Shown here in pieces: positions 1 through 9,042 of a DNA stretch of 64,000 nt. A program made the translations under genes and the position numbers. Under the pieces are notes generated by a model that ran no database searches, had not been told where the DNA came from, and was given only the letters and a program-made list of their open reading frames with translations. This DNA comes from JBCCTX01 sp965263105 (lineage in GTDB: Bacteria; Bacteroidota; Bacteroidia; J057), in NCBI GenBank assembly GCA_965263105.1, contig CBDHGL010000003.1, forward strand, positions 4,278,001 to 4,342,000. Reading direction: 5' to 3'. The first letter of the stretch is position 1, and each line of letters opens with the position of its first letter.

Positions 1-1
1 A

Positions 2-868
2 ACGGGTACCCTGACCGATGGTAAGTTTCGGATTACAGAGTTTTCCATTCAGCAAGGAGAGGAATCGCTTATTAAATCCATCGTAAAGGGACTGTCTCAA
101 TATTCCCGTCACCCCTTATCTAAGTCCTTACAAAATGAACTTGAAGAAGTTACTCCTTATACTTTTGAGTTAGTAGAGGAACTAAAAGGTAAGGGATTAA
201 CAGGGAGAGATTCCATGGGAAGTACCTATCGATTGGGTTCGGCTCAATGGATAGGAGTTGCTGATGCTGCTACGAAAAATTATCGGGTGATCCTTGAAAA
301 AGACGGTAACATACTGGCAAAAATTGCCTTGGAAGACCAACTACTCCCAGATGCCGAAGATACCATAGCCTTCTTCAAAGAACAGGGGATAGTTCCTGTC
401 CTTTTGTCAGGAGATACGCAGGAGCGCTGTGAGCAGGTAGCTGATAAATTGGGGGTAGAACTGGTATTTGGGGCTCAAAGCCCGGAAATGAAGTTAAACA
501 AAATTGCCAGTTTGTCTAAAAATTATCCCACTGCCATGATAGGGGATGGAATCAATGATGCTCCTGCTCTCACTCAGGCACTTGTAGGCATATCTCTTGG
601 AAAGGCTACCGATGTAGCCATAAATGCTGCAGATGTGATTCTCATGAATGGGCAGCTCGAAAGCCTGAAACAGTTATTTGAAATTTCTCAACAGACTCTA
701 CAGACTATACGGCAGAATTTATTCTGGGCTTTCTTTTACAATGTATTAGCCATTCCGTTAGCAGCTGTGGGCCTACTTAGCCCGATAATTGGGGCGATCA
801 GCATGGCTTTTTCTGATATAATTGTTATTGGGAATTCCCTTCGACTGAACCTCAGAAGACTATCTTAA
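2..868 (+). CDS. Heavy-metal P1B-type ATPase, C-terminal part (5' cut by window edge)
   Basis: The reading frame is open from base 2 and starts inside the phosphorylation motif: the first residues are TGTLTDG, so the DK of DKTGTLT lies just outside the window. SRHPLS near residue 38 is the His-Pro motif of P1B (CPx) metal pumps. GDGINDAPAL is the ATP-binding hinge motif, and two hydrophobic segments close the protein. The family uses ATP to export or deliver soft metal ions (Cu, Zn, Cd) across the inner membrane. The last helix reads MAFSDIIVIGNSLRLN, where Cu(I) pumps usually have MxxSS, so the metal cannot be assigned. The YN pair in the preceding helix is present. An internal ATG at 215 is not the start, because catalytic-domain homology continues upstream of it. 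Confidence 0.93.
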   Translation, partial: TGTLTDGKFRITEFSIQQGEESLIKSIVKGLSQYSRHPLSKSLQNELEEVTPYTFELVEELKGKGLTGRDSMGSTYRLGSAQWIGVADAATKNYRVILEKDGNILAKIALEDQLLPDAEDTIAFFKEQGIVPVLLSGDTQERCEQVADKLGVELVFGAQSPEMKLNKIASLSKNYPTAMIGDGINDAPALTQALVGISLGKATDVAINAADVILMNGQLESLKQLFEISQQTLQTIRQNLFWAFFYNVLAIPLAAVGLLSPIIGAISMAFSDIIVIGNSLRLNLRRLS

Positions 869-1006
869 CAATATACCTAGTAAGAGGGTTATTAAAAAAA
901 TAGCCAATCAGGGAGACTAACCTTTTGTGAAAAATGATTTTCATGTATCTTTCTCATCCAAACTGCGTTTTACACTACCATATTTGATTGAAGCAATTAG
1001 AACTTT

Positions 1007-2071
1007 ATGCAACAAGAACTTAAAAGGGAACTAACCAAGGTTGAGCAAGAGATTTTGGATTCTCTAAAAAATTGGCAACAAATAATTAGAAAGTATCAAA
1101 CTCCTAGCATTCCCCGAGCCGTACGGCAACTACTGAATACCTTTGTCCCATTTATCATTTTATGGATATTGATGTATCTGAGCTTGGAATGGTCCTATTG
1201 GATCACCTTAGGTCTGGGGATAATAAATGGATTCCTAACGGCAAGAATCTTTATTATACAACATGATTGTGGGCATCAATCTTTTTTCAAATCCAAAAAA
1301 CTCAACAATTTTGTTGGGGTAATCTGCAGCTTTTTTAGCACCCTTCCCTATAGATATTGGGCCAAGGTTCACGCTTTTCATCACGGACATACGCAGCAAC
1401 TGGAGTTCCGGGACATTGGGGATATTCCTACTCTGACAGTAAATGAATACCGTGAAGCCTCCAGGTGGAATAAGTTTAGGTACCGGGTGTTTCGAAATCC
1501 CATTATCCTTTTCTTGATTTCTCCGCTGGCCTATGTGGTGATCTCCAACCGCTTTCCTTTTGTCAATATGAAAGGATGGAAGGGAGTTCGCCGGGCCCAG
1601 CTCATCAATAATTTATTGATTTTGGCGGTTTACGGTGCCCTTGCTTACTTCTTGGGGTGGCAGAAATTCCTGATGATTCACCTCCCTATCGTGGCAGTAT
1701 TTAGCATTGTGGCTTTCTGGTTTTTCTATATTCAACACCAGCACGAAGAGGCCTACAAGCAGTGGCGTAAAGATTGGGTCTTCCTATTGGCGGCCATACG
1801 AGGAAGTACCTATTACAAAATTCCTAAGATTCTGAATTGGTTTACGGGTAACATTGCCTTTCACCATATCCACCACCTCAGCCCCCGTATTCCCAATTAT
1901 AACCTACAGAAGTGTGCAAAAGAAAATCCCATTCTACAGAAGTATGTAACCTCTGTAAGCTTTTGGGACAGCTTGAAGTATGCAATGCACAAGCTATGGG
2001 ATGAGGAAACCCAACGGATGATTTCCTTCACGGAGTATTATCAGAGAGAAAAAATGCGTCTGGCAGCCTAA
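1007..2071 (+). CDS. Membrane fatty-acid desaturase (acyl-lipid type)
   Basis: This 354-residue integral membrane protein introduces a double bond into membrane acyl chains using O2 and a di-iron centre. The three histidine boxes are all visible: HDCGHQS (about residue 87), HAFHHGHT (about 122) and HHIHHL near residue 287. Hydrophobic pairs lie around residues 48-85 and 185-245. The box spacing resembles the omega-6/delta-12 (DesA-like) class, but regiospecificity cannot be read from sequence. It is monocistronic: 138 bases separate it from the upstream gene, and a strong hairpin terminator follows its stop. Confidence 0.9.
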   Translation: MQQELKRELTKVEQEILDSLKNWQQIIRKYQTPSIPRAVRQLLNTFVPFIILWILMYLSLEWSYWITLGLGIINGFLTARIFIIQHDCGHQSFFKSKKLNNFVGVICSFFSTLPYRYWAKVHAFHHGHTQQLEFRDIGDIPTLTVNEYREASRWNKFRYRVFRNPIILFLISPLAYVVISNRFPFVNMKGWKGVRRAQLINNLLILAVYGALAYFLGWQKFLMIHLPIVAVFSIVAFWFFYIQHQHEEAYKQWRKDWVFLLAAIRGSTYYKIPKILNWFTGNIAFHHIHHLSPRIPNYNLQKCAKENPILQKYVTSVSFWDSLKYAMHKLWDEETQRMISFTEYYQREKMRLAA

Positions 2072-2103
2072 CACTTGGGCCTACGCACGTGTTAATACCC
2101 TAC

Positions 2104-2145
2104 AAGGGATTTCTTCTTCTATCCTTAAAGAAGAAATCCCTTTTT
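2104..2145 (+). terminator. Rho-independent terminator after the desaturase
   Basis: Perfect 15-bp arms AAGGGATTTCTTCTT (2104-2118) and AAGAAGAAATCCCTT (2128-2142) enclose a 9-base loop and run into a short T tract. It lies 33 bases after the desaturase stop and 15 before menB, so it insulates the two genes. Confidence 0.85.
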
Positions 2146-2159
2146 CAAAAACTATATAT

Positions 2160-2999
2160 ATGCCACTGGATTGGAAGATTGTCAAAGACTATCAAGATAT
2201 TACCTATAAAAAACTTGACGGGGTAGCGCGTATTGCCTTCAATCGTCCGGAGGTCCGCAATGCATTTCGCCCTCAAACGGTTTTTGAGTTGCTGGATTCT
2301 CTCCATGATGCCCATGAAGATCCCCAAATTGGAGTCGTTTTACTCTCAGGAGAGGGGCCCTCTCCCAAAGATGGGGTATATGCCTTTTGTTCAGGAGGGG
2401 ATCAACGTGTGCGGGATAAAACGGGGTATAAAGGGAAGGATGGAATCGCTCGCTTGAATATTCTGGAAGTGCAGCGCCTTATTCGCTTTATGAACAAGGT
2501 CGTGATCGCAGTTGTCCCTGGATGGGCAGTAGGAGGGGGGCATAGCCTCCATGTGGTTTGTGATCTCACCTTAGCCAGTAAGGAACATGCTATATTCAAG
2601 CAGACGGACTTAGACGTAGCTAGTTTTGACGGAGGCTATGGTTCGGCCTATCTGGCTCGACAAATAGGCCAAAAGCGGGCGCGAGAGATATTCTTTTTAG
2701 GAAGGAACTATTCCGCCCAGGAAGCCTTTGACATGGGAATGGTGAATGCTGTAATTCCTCACGAGCAACTGGAGGAGGAGGCCTACAAATGGGGCCAGGA
2801 GATTCTCGAAAAGAGTCCTACTGCTATCAAGATGATCAAGTTTGCCTTCAACCTCGCAGATGATGGCTTGGTAGGACAGCAAATATTTGCCGGAGAAGCA
2901 ACTCGTCTTGCCTATCGGACCGATGAGGCCGAAGAGGGAAGAAATGCCTTCCTTGAAAAGCGCAAGCCTGATTTTGACCAGTTTTCCAAGTTTCCTTAG
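2160..2999 (+). CDS. menB: 1,4-dihydroxy-2-naphthoyl-CoA synthase
   Basis: A 279-residue crotonase-fold enzyme that closes the second naphthoquinone ring (o-succinylbenzoyl-CoA to DHNA-CoA) in menaquinone synthesis in the cytoplasm. Seen: RPEVRNAFRPQT near the N-terminus, the FCSGGDQRVR oxyanion-hole region, and SFDGGYGSAYLARQIGQK with the active-site serine and tyrosine. The QTDLD motif carries aspartate where bicarbonate-dependent type I enzymes have glycine (QTG), so this is a type II enzyme that supplies its own carboxylate. The C-terminus NAFLEKRKPDFDQF is typical. It stands alone with no other men gene nearby and converges on the gene at 3012-3716. Confidence 0.95.
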   Translation: MPLDWKIVKDYQDITYKKLDGVARIAFNRPEVRNAFRPQTVFELLDSLHDAHEDPQIGVVLLSGEGPSPKDGVYAFCSGGDQRVRDKTGYKGKDGIARLNILEVQRLIRFMNKVVIAVVPGWAVGGGHSLHVVCDLTLASKEHAIFKQTDLDVASFDGGYGSAYLARQIGQKRAREIFFLGRNYSAQEAFDMGMVNAVIPHEQLEEEAYKWGQEILEKSPTAIKMIKFAFNLADDGLVGQQIFAGEATRLAYRTDEAEEGRNAFLEKRKPDFDQFSKFP

Positions 3000-3011
3000 T
3001 AGAGGACACAT

Positions 3012-3716
3012 TTATCCCCCACAAGCGCAGCGCTTTTTCAACTTGACAAAGTGAATGGTAATATAGAGGTTGACTTCCAAGTTCCATTCTGAAGGAGCCA
3101 AGTCGGGTTGAAAGTTAGCAAAAGCGGATTCATAGTCGCTGTCCAAGAAAGTCACATTTCCCTCTAGGGTGGTAGAAAGGTGTTCACTGAAAAAAAGCCT
3201 AATTCCGCCAAAAGCATTAGCTCCCCAGGAGGAATAAGAAATAGAAGATTGATCGATGACTTCGTTGGCCAAAACAGGGGACAGGGTTTGGAAATCAATG
3301 GATTGTGAATTGTAAACGCCTTCTATGCCTCCCAATAAGGTAATCATTCCCAAAGGCATATTCCCTTCATATCCCAGCCGAAAATCGAGGTCTTGCTTAT
3401 CCGCCATGAGTATGTTGGCATCGGTACCTTCCAAAAGGGTCTCGAATTTGGAATCCCTTTTCCCTGCAGTAAATCGAAATACATTATAGAGGTCCCAATG
3501 GAATTTGTATTGGAGACCGTTCGCAAATTGAAGGGTACCTGGACCGTCTGGATAAAAGTCTGCCAAGGCGGGTGTACTGTGAAAACTAGTTGCTCTTAGC
3601 CCAAGCTCATGGGTTTGGGGATGGAAGGCAGGTCGCTGGGCAGACATGGAAAGGGGGAGAAGAAATAGAAAAATCCCCCAGACAAAAATGGAGATATACC
3701 TTTGTAATGGATTCAT
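3012..3716 (-). CDS. Predicted outer-membrane beta-barrel-like protein, unknown function
   Basis: About 234 residues from the ATG at 3716. The frame is open to a TTG at 3746, but the ATG gives a clean signal peptide (MNPLQRYISIFVWG... ending SMSAQ). The mature part alternates polar and hydrophobic residues in short beta strands (ITLLGGIEGVYNS, SWGANAFGGIRLFF, LSTTLEGNVTFL), as expected for a small 8- to 10-stranded barrel. The end KKRCACGG is unusual and not barrel-like. I recognise no named family. It converges on menB with 12 bases between stops. Confidence 0.7.
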   Translation of the reverse strand: MNPLQRYISIFVWGIFLFLLPLSMSAQRPAFHPQTHELGLRATSFHSTPALADFYPDGPGTLQFANGLQYKFHWDLYNVFRFTAGKRDSKFETLLEGTDANILMADKQDLDFRLGYEGNMPLGMITLLGGIEGVYNSQSIDFQTLSPVLANEVIDQSSISYSSWGANAFGGIRLFFSEHLSTTLEGNVTFLDSDYESAFANFQPDLAPSEWNLEVNLYITIHFVKLKKRCACGG

Positions 3717-3760
3717 GGAAAGTAAGTTAGGCAGAATTTTTATCAAAAAAGGGGCAATAA

Positions 3761-6220
3761 CTATGCCTTAGTGGAGGCTTTCTTCTCTTCTTTTGGCATC
3801 AAGATACGGGCCTTAGCATAGGGTTTGGGATTCAGGGTCAAGTCAAATACCTCCTCTACTCTTGATACGTATATTACCTCTACATTTTGCATATATTCCT
3901 CCTTAATTTCCCGCACGTCTTTCTCATTGTCCTTACACATAATGATTTGCGTAATTCCTGCCCGAATAGCTGCTAGGACCTTTTCTTTTATTCCTCCCAC
4001 AGGAAGAACCTTTCCCCGAAGGGTGATTTCACCTGTCATGGCGAGAGAGGGGTTAACCAAACGCTGGGTGAATAGAGAGGCCAGGGCTGTAAACATGGTG
4101 ATACCCGCCGAGGGTCCGTCCTTGGGAATGGCCCCTGCGGGAAGGTGAATGTGGACGTCCCATTTGTTGAAAACTTCGAAGGGAATCCCAAACTGTTCGC
4201 AGTGGGCTTGCAAGTAGGTAAAAGCCAAGGTGGCTGACTCCTTTATGACTTCCCCGAGTCTACCAGTCATACTAAGCCTTCCCTTGCCTCGAGTAAGGGT
4301 GGCCTCTACAAAGAGAATTTCTCCGCCTACTGCTGTCCAGGATAGGCCGATGGCCACTCCTGGAACCTCAATCTTGTGATATAGTTCGTTTTCGAAGCGT
4401 TTTACCCCCAAGAAGTCTTCCAAGTTTTTGGGGTTGATCCGAATTTTTTCTTGTTGGTCGATAACAATCCTTTTTGCAGCTCCTCGGAATAAAGAGGATA
4501 ATTTTTGGTTGAGGCTTCTGACTCCAGCCTCTCTTGTATAGTGCTGAATAATTTGAGAGACCGACTTAGGACTGATATTTACTTGAGCTGCTTTTAGCCC
4601 ATGTTCTTTTCGGAGTTTGGGAATGAGGTGTTTTTTGGCAATCTGTTGTTTCTCCTCTTGAGAATAAGAATTGATCTGGATGATCTCCATTCTATCCCTG
4701 AGGGCAGGATGCACAGTAGAGAGCGTGTTAGCCGTAGCGATAAACATGACACGAGATAGGTCATATTCAACCTCTAGAAAATGGTCCCTAAAAGAGTGAT
4801 TTTGTTCGGGATCCAGCACCTCTAGCAGGGCGGAAGAAGGGTCTCCCCGGAAATCATTGCCTACTTTATCGATTTCATCCAGCATAAAAACTGGATTGCT
4901 GGTTTTGGCCTTTTTTAGACCTTGGATTACCCGCCCTGGCAAGGCTCCTATATAGGTTCTTCGATGACCTCGTATTTCCGCTTCATCCCTCACTCCTCCT
5001 AAGGAGACCCGAATAAATTCTTTCCCAAGAGAACGGGCGATGGATTTTCCCAAAGAAGTTTTACCTACCCCAGGAGGGCCATAAAAACAGAGTATAGGCG
5101 CTTTTTTATCTGCTTTAAGCTTTAATACGGCCAAGTATTCCAGAATTCTTTCCTTAACCTTCTCTAAACCATAATGGTCTTCATCCAGGATGGTTTTAAC
5201 TTTGGAGAATTCAAAGAGATCTTCATTGTAGTTTTGCCAGGGTAAATCCAACAGCCATTCCACATAATTCATTATCACCGCATAGTCGGGCATGGCGGGG
5301 TTCAGACGGGATAAACGGAGTAGTTCCTTTTCAAAAACCTTGGAGACCTCAATGGGCCATATCTTACTTTCTCCGCGCTTGTGTAATTCCTGGATTTCGG
5401 ATTCGTAGGTATCTTCTCCAAGCTCATCCTGAATGGCCCGGATTTGTTGCCTTAGGATATACTCTCGCTGTTGTTTGTCCAGATCACTTTTAACCTTTGT
5501 CTGAATTTCCTCACTCAGCTCTAATACCTGGAGTTCGGAGTTCAGGTGTTGGAGAACCAACTGACATCGGTCTTGTAAGAGGTCTGTTTCTAGTATTTCT
5601 TGCTTTTCTTCTACATCGAGGTTGAGGTTGGCGGCGATGAAGTTAACCAGAAAGCTCAGGCTCTCTATATTTTCCAGGGCAATTTTGGCTTCACTAGGTA
5701 TATTGGGGGCCAGGTCAATAATCTTAGAAGCTTCCTCTTTGAGTCGATACATGATGGCTTTGGACTCTTCAAGTGGAGGATAAATTTCCTGAAGCTTGTA
5801 TATTCTGGCGATGAAGTATGGATCGTCATGGAGGTATTCCAAAATCCTAAAGCGACTCCTCCCTTGTATGACGATAGTAATACTCCCATCAGGCATTTTG
5901 ATTAGCTTGAGGATACGGGCAAGGGTACCGCAGTCATAGAGGTCTTCTTCTTCGGGGTTCTCCTCATCAAAATTTCGTTGTGCAACTACCCCGATGTATT
6001 TGTCTTCCTGCTTGTATGCTTCTTTAACCAGCTTGATGGATTTGTCACGGCCGACCGTAATGGGAATAACAACTCCGGGAAAAAGGACAGTGTTTTTGAG
6101 GGTTAGGATACCAATTTTTTCAGGAATGTTTTCATCAAACATTTGCTGTTCCTCAATCTGTGTTCCGATTGGGATTTCTGCCTCAAAAATTGACTCACTA
6201 TCTAGGTGAAAAAATGACAT
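3761..6220 (-). CDS. lon: ATP-dependent protease La (Lon)
   Basis: A 819-residue AAA+ serine protease that unfolds and degrades damaged and regulatory proteins. Order: Lon substrate-binding (LAN) domain about residues 15-210, coiled-coil linker, AAA+ module with Walker A GPPGVGKT (about 381-388) and Walker B FMLDEID, then the S16 protease domain with catalytic Ser704 in PKDGPSAG and Lys747 in GGIKEKVLAA. The 43-residue Ser-Lys spacing matches E. coli Lon (S679/K722). I start at the ATG at 6220 (MSFFHLDSE); the frame extends 24 codons upstream only to a TTG. The tail EEKKASTKA is lysine-rich. Confidence 0.97.
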   Translation of the reverse strand: MSFFHLDSESIFEAEIPIGTQIEEQQMFDENIPEKIGILTLKNTVLFPGVVIPITVGRDKSIKLVKEAYKQEDKYIGVVAQRNFDEENPEEEDLYDCGTLARILKLIKMPDGSITIVIQGRSRFRILEYLHDDPYFIARIYKLQEIYPPLEESKAIMYRLKEEASKIIDLAPNIPSEAKIALENIESLSFLVNFIAANLNLDVEEKQEILETDLLQDRCQLVLQHLNSELQVLELSEEIQTKVKSDLDKQQREYILRQQIRAIQDELGEDTYESEIQELHKRGESKIWPIEVSKVFEKELLRLSRLNPAMPDYAVIMNYVEWLLDLPWQNYNEDLFEFSKVKTILDEDHYGLEKVKERILEYLAVLKLKADKKAPILCFYGPPGVGKTSLGKSIARSLGKEFIRVSLGGVRDEAEIRGHRRTYIGALPGRVIQGLKKAKTSNPVFMLDEIDKVGNDFRGDPSSALLEVLDPEQNHSFRDHFLEVEYDLSRVMFIATANTLSTVHPALRDRMEIIQINSYSQEEKQQIAKKHLIPKLRKEHGLKAAQVNISPKSVSQIIQHYTREAGVRSLNQKLSSLFRGAAKRIVIDQQEKIRINPKNLEDFLGVKRFENELYHKIEVPGVAIGLSWTAVGGEILFVEATLTRGKGRLSMTGRLGEVIKESATLAFTYLQAHCEQFGIPFEVFNKWDVHIHLPAGAIPKDGPSAGITMFTALASLFTQRLVNPSLAMTGEITLRGKVLPVGGIKEKVLAAIRAGITQIIMCKDNEKDVREIKEEYMQNVEVIYVSRVEEVFDLTLNPKPYAKARILMPKEEKKASTKA

Positions 6221-6341
6221 ATTGCTACCGCGAATCCTGTGCTTGGAAAATTCCGTGAAAGTACAAAAAAAAATGTCCCTATGATAGTACAAAGGGTATG
6301 CCTAGCCTGAAATTAGTTTATTTATCGGAAAAAATGTCAGG

Positions 6342-7100
6342 TTATCGGTCAAGCCAGCTCTTAAAGTGTCTGGCTTTATCAATGCTGACAATTGCCTCCA
6401 TATCAGGCTTGGGATCTAGATCAATCTTTATTCGACTTTTTGAGTAGGGATACATCTGCTGAATGGCGTCGAAGGAGATGATAAATTGGCGATTGATGCG
6501 AAAAAACTGGTTGGGGTCCAACATGTCTTCCAAGTTGCCTAGGGTATAATTAACAATATGCCTTCTATTGCCTTTAGTGATAAGAAAAACATATTTTTTT
6601 TGCCCAAAGAAATAGGCCACCTCTTCAACCTTTATAGACTTAATGCGATCCCCGCTGCTGACCATAAAGCGTTGGCGAAAGCTACTCTGAGAGTTGGGAT
6701 TTATGCTTTTGAGTAAGGCGGACAGGTCGGTACTCGATAAGGGAGTATTGAATTTTTGTAATTTTTCCAGGCTGGCTTCGAGTTCTTCCTTTTCAATGGG
6801 TTTGAGCAAATAATCGATAGAATTTTGCTTAAAAGCCTGAATAGCGTATTCGTCATAGGCGGTAGCGAAAATAATAGGTGTTTGTACCTCTACCTGGTCA
6901 AAGATGCTGAAACTGTTCCCATCGGCAAGATGGATATCCAGGAAGAGCAGGTCCGCACGATGGTTTTGGAGCCATTGAACTGCTGAGCTTACCCGATCAA
7001 GGGTATCGAGAATTTTTATCTCTTCATCGATTTCCTTTAGCAGAAGGCTTAGCCGTTTGGCGGCGAGGGGCTCATCTTCTATGATGAGAACTTTTAGCAT
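6342..7100 (-). CDS. LytTR-family response regulator
   Basis: A 252-residue transcription factor: CheY-like receiver (residues 1 to about 120) with acidic EDE at 8-10, phospho-acceptor Asp55 (LLFLDIHLADG), the ATAYDEYA switch region and YLLKPIEKEEL lysine, then a LytTR DNA-binding domain (about 140-250; KKYVFLITKG, NQFFRINRQFIIS). LytTR regulators normally pair with a LytS/YehU-type histidine kinase, and none is adjacent. Its ATG shares its A with the nuoD stop (TAATG), so it is translationally coupled to nuoD, an unexpected partner. Confidence 0.93.
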   Translation of the reverse strand: MLKVLIIEDEPLAAKRLSLLLKEIDEEIKILDTLDRVSSAVQWLQNHRADLLFLDIHLADGNSFSIFDQVEVQTPIIFATAYDEYAIQAFKQNSIDYLLKPIEKEELEASLEKLQKFNTPLSSTDLSALLKSINPNSQSSFRQRFMVSSGDRIKSIKVEEVAYFFGQKKYVFLITKGNRRHIVNYTLGNLEDMLDPNQFFRINRQFIISFDAIQQMYPYSKSRIKIDLDPKPDMEAIVSIDKARHFKSWLDR

Positions 7101-8407
7101 TATTTATCACATTCTCCCATTACAGGATCGATTGAACCAATCAATACGACTGTATCTGCAATCATGCTCCCTTCCATGAGTTTTTCAAGTGATTGCAAAT
7201 TCGAAAAGGAAGGTGAGTTTATTTTGCAGCGCCAGGGAGAGCCTGTACCATCAGAGATCAGGTGAAATCCGAGTTCTCCTTTAGGGGCTTCGATAGCTTG
7301 ATATATTTCAGCCTCCTCGGGAGGAATCACTCCGACATCTGTCATCATAAAATCATGAATCATCCCTTCCATGGAGTAATAAACTTCTTCTTTAGAGGGG
7401 AAGGTCTGCTTGGCATTGTCTACCCGTATATCTCCTTTGGGTAGTTTTTCGAGTAACTGATCGAGTAGTCGAATACTTTGTTCCATTTCATCCAGGCGTA
7501 CCAGATACCTGGCCAAACAGTCTCCCTCTTCGCGTATGGGTACATCAAACTCCAGTTCTGGGTAGACTAGGTAAGGTTCAAAGGTCCGCATGTCATGGGC
7601 TACACCAGAAGCCCTAAGGGTAGGTCCTGTCAACCCCAGGTTTATGGCTTCCTCTTGGGTCAAGACTCCCACTCCTCGGTTTCTATTCATCCAGATGGCG
7701 TTATTGGCTAGGAGCTTGCGCCAGCTTTTCAGTTCCTTGCGCATGTTTTCTTTCCAATTGCGAATCCCCTGTAGTACATCATCCTCGATGTCGTATTGAA
7801 TTCCTCCAATACGGCAGTGGCTTACGGTGAAACGCACACCGGCAAATTTGTCAAAAATGCTATATATATTTTCCCGCTCTCTAAAGGTCCAGAGAAACAT
7901 GGAGATTGCACCTGCATCCATCACCATGGTGCCTAACCACAACAGATGAGCAGAAATGCGTGCCAATTCACAGGCAATAGTTCTTATATATTGAGCCCTT
8001 CGGGGAACCTCTATCCCAACCAATTTCTCTACTGCCAGGCAAAAGGCTACATTATTCGAATAAGGAGACATATAGTCCATGCGGTCAGTATAGGGCATGA
8101 ACTCCTGGAAAGTTTTGTTCTCGGCAATTTTCTCGACCCCTCTATGTAAATATCCTATGTCTACCACGGACTTTAGGATGGTTTCTCCATCCAACTCTAA
8201 AACAACGCGTAATACGCCATGGGTTGCAGGGTGCTGGGGCCCTAGATTGACCACCATCTGTGTTCCCAAGGGGTCCTCCTCAACCTCTACTGAGGTATTC
8301 TTGTCCTCCAAGCGTTTGTAAATAGCATACTGGTGCTTGGGAAAGAATTCCGGGTTTACTTTTTTTTCTATCCCTGCCTCCTTTACCGGAAATATATCAT
8401 TAGCCAT
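7100..8407 (-). CDS. nuoD: NADH-quinone oxidoreductase subunit D
   Basis: A 435-residue 49-kDa-type subunit of the peripheral arm of complex I; with NuoB it lines the quinone pocket beside cluster N2. Diagnostic stretches: NLGPQHPATHGVLR (about residue 52), DIGYLHRGVEK, the MDYMSPYSNN loop, FRERENIYSIFDKFAGVRFT, and the C-terminal MGECDK. The subunit is full length with about 40 extra N-terminal residues. No other nuo gene is present within this window; neighbours are a gmhB-like phosphatase upstream and the LytTR regulator downstream, so nuoD appears detached from the usual nuoA-N cluster. Confidence 0.96.
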   Translation of the reverse strand: MANDIFPVKEAGIEKKVNPEFFPKHQYAIYKRLEDKNTSVEVEEDPLGTQMVVNLGPQHPATHGVLRVVLELDGETILKSVVDIGYLHRGVEKIAENKTFQEFMPYTDRMDYMSPYSNNVAFCLAVEKLVGIEVPRRAQYIRTIACELARISAHLLWLGTMVMDAGAISMFLWTFRERENIYSIFDKFAGVRFTVSHCRIGGIQYDIEDDVLQGIRNWKENMRKELKSWRKLLANNAIWMNRNRGVGVLTQEEAINLGLTGPTLRASGVAHDMRTFEPYLVYPELEFDVPIREEGDCLARYLVRLDEMEQSIRLLDQLLEKLPKGDIRVDNAKQTFPSKEEVYYSMEGMIHDFMMTDVGVIPPEEAEIYQAIEAPKGELGFHLISDGTGSPWRCKINSPSFSNLQSLEKLMEGSMIADTVVLIGSIDPVMGECDK

Positions 8408-8467
8408 AGCGCAAAAATTTATTTTCTTTCTGCCAAATTAGCAAGTACAGTGTGATTTGCAAAATCC

Positions 8468-8983
8468 TCAAAGCAAAGAAATGGCTTCTTTTAGGCTTTC
8501 CACTTGATAATCGGCTTGGGTAGGTCCAGAAGGGCCAAAAAGAATGGTCTTACACCCACATTTTTGACCTGCCAGGATATCTCTTTCCTTATCTCCAATC
8601 ATCCAGGACAAGGAGGGGCTGATCTTATAACGAGCAATCGCTTTCTCCACTAATAAGGTGCCGGGTTTTCTACAAAGACAGCGGCCAGATAGGGTAGGAT
8701 GGTGGGGACAAAAATATATTTCCTGTATGTCTATATCCTGTTGCTTTAGAATCTGGAGCAGATGTGCGTGAAAAGTGTGCATCTGTTCCACGGTATAGAG
8801 CGCTCGAGCAATGCCACTTTGATTAGTTATGACAATAAGGAGGTATTTTTTGGCAAGGGCCTCAAGGCACAATGGGATGATTCCCTCGATGAGGGAGAAG
8901 TCTTCAATTTTGTGTGTATATCCCGTATCAACGTTGATAACCCCGTCTCTATCAAGGAATAGCGCTTTTTGAAATTTCCTCAT
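8468..8983 (-). CDS. gmhB: HAD-IIIA phosphatase, D-glycero-D-manno-heptose 1,7-bisphosphate phosphatase type
   Basis: 171 residues. HAD motif I is FLDRDGVINVD (nucleophile and acid/base Asp near residues 10 and 12), motif II is ITNQSG, and the motif III/IV region is RKPG...MIGDKERD. The zinc loop CPHHPTLSGRCLCRKPG has the Cys-His-Cys-Cys set typical of GmhB and the HisB phosphatase domain. GmhB dephosphorylates heptose bisphosphate on the way to ADP-heptose for LPS core. Histidinol-phosphatase is the alternative, but no his genes are near. It is divergent from nusB across about 59 bases. Confidence 0.85.
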   Translation of the reverse strand: MRKFQKALFLDRDGVINVDTGYTHKIEDFSLIEGIIPLCLEALAKKYLLIVITNQSGIARALYTVEQMHTFHAHLLQILKQQDIDIQEIYFCPHHPTLSGRCLCRKPGTLLVEKAIARYKISPSLSWMIGDKERDILAGQKCGCKTILFGPSGPTQADYQVESLKEAISLL

Positions 8984-9042
8984 AGGTATAAATGTACGGA
9001 AAGGTGGGTATTTTCGGGATATTTTATGGATATTGCGCCTCG

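Noticed and set aside
3714..3746. TTG start for the gene at 3012
   Set aside because: The in-frame ATG at 3716 gives a proper signal peptide; the same reasoning was used for lon, ybbR, RND, jetA and the hydrolase at 55079.
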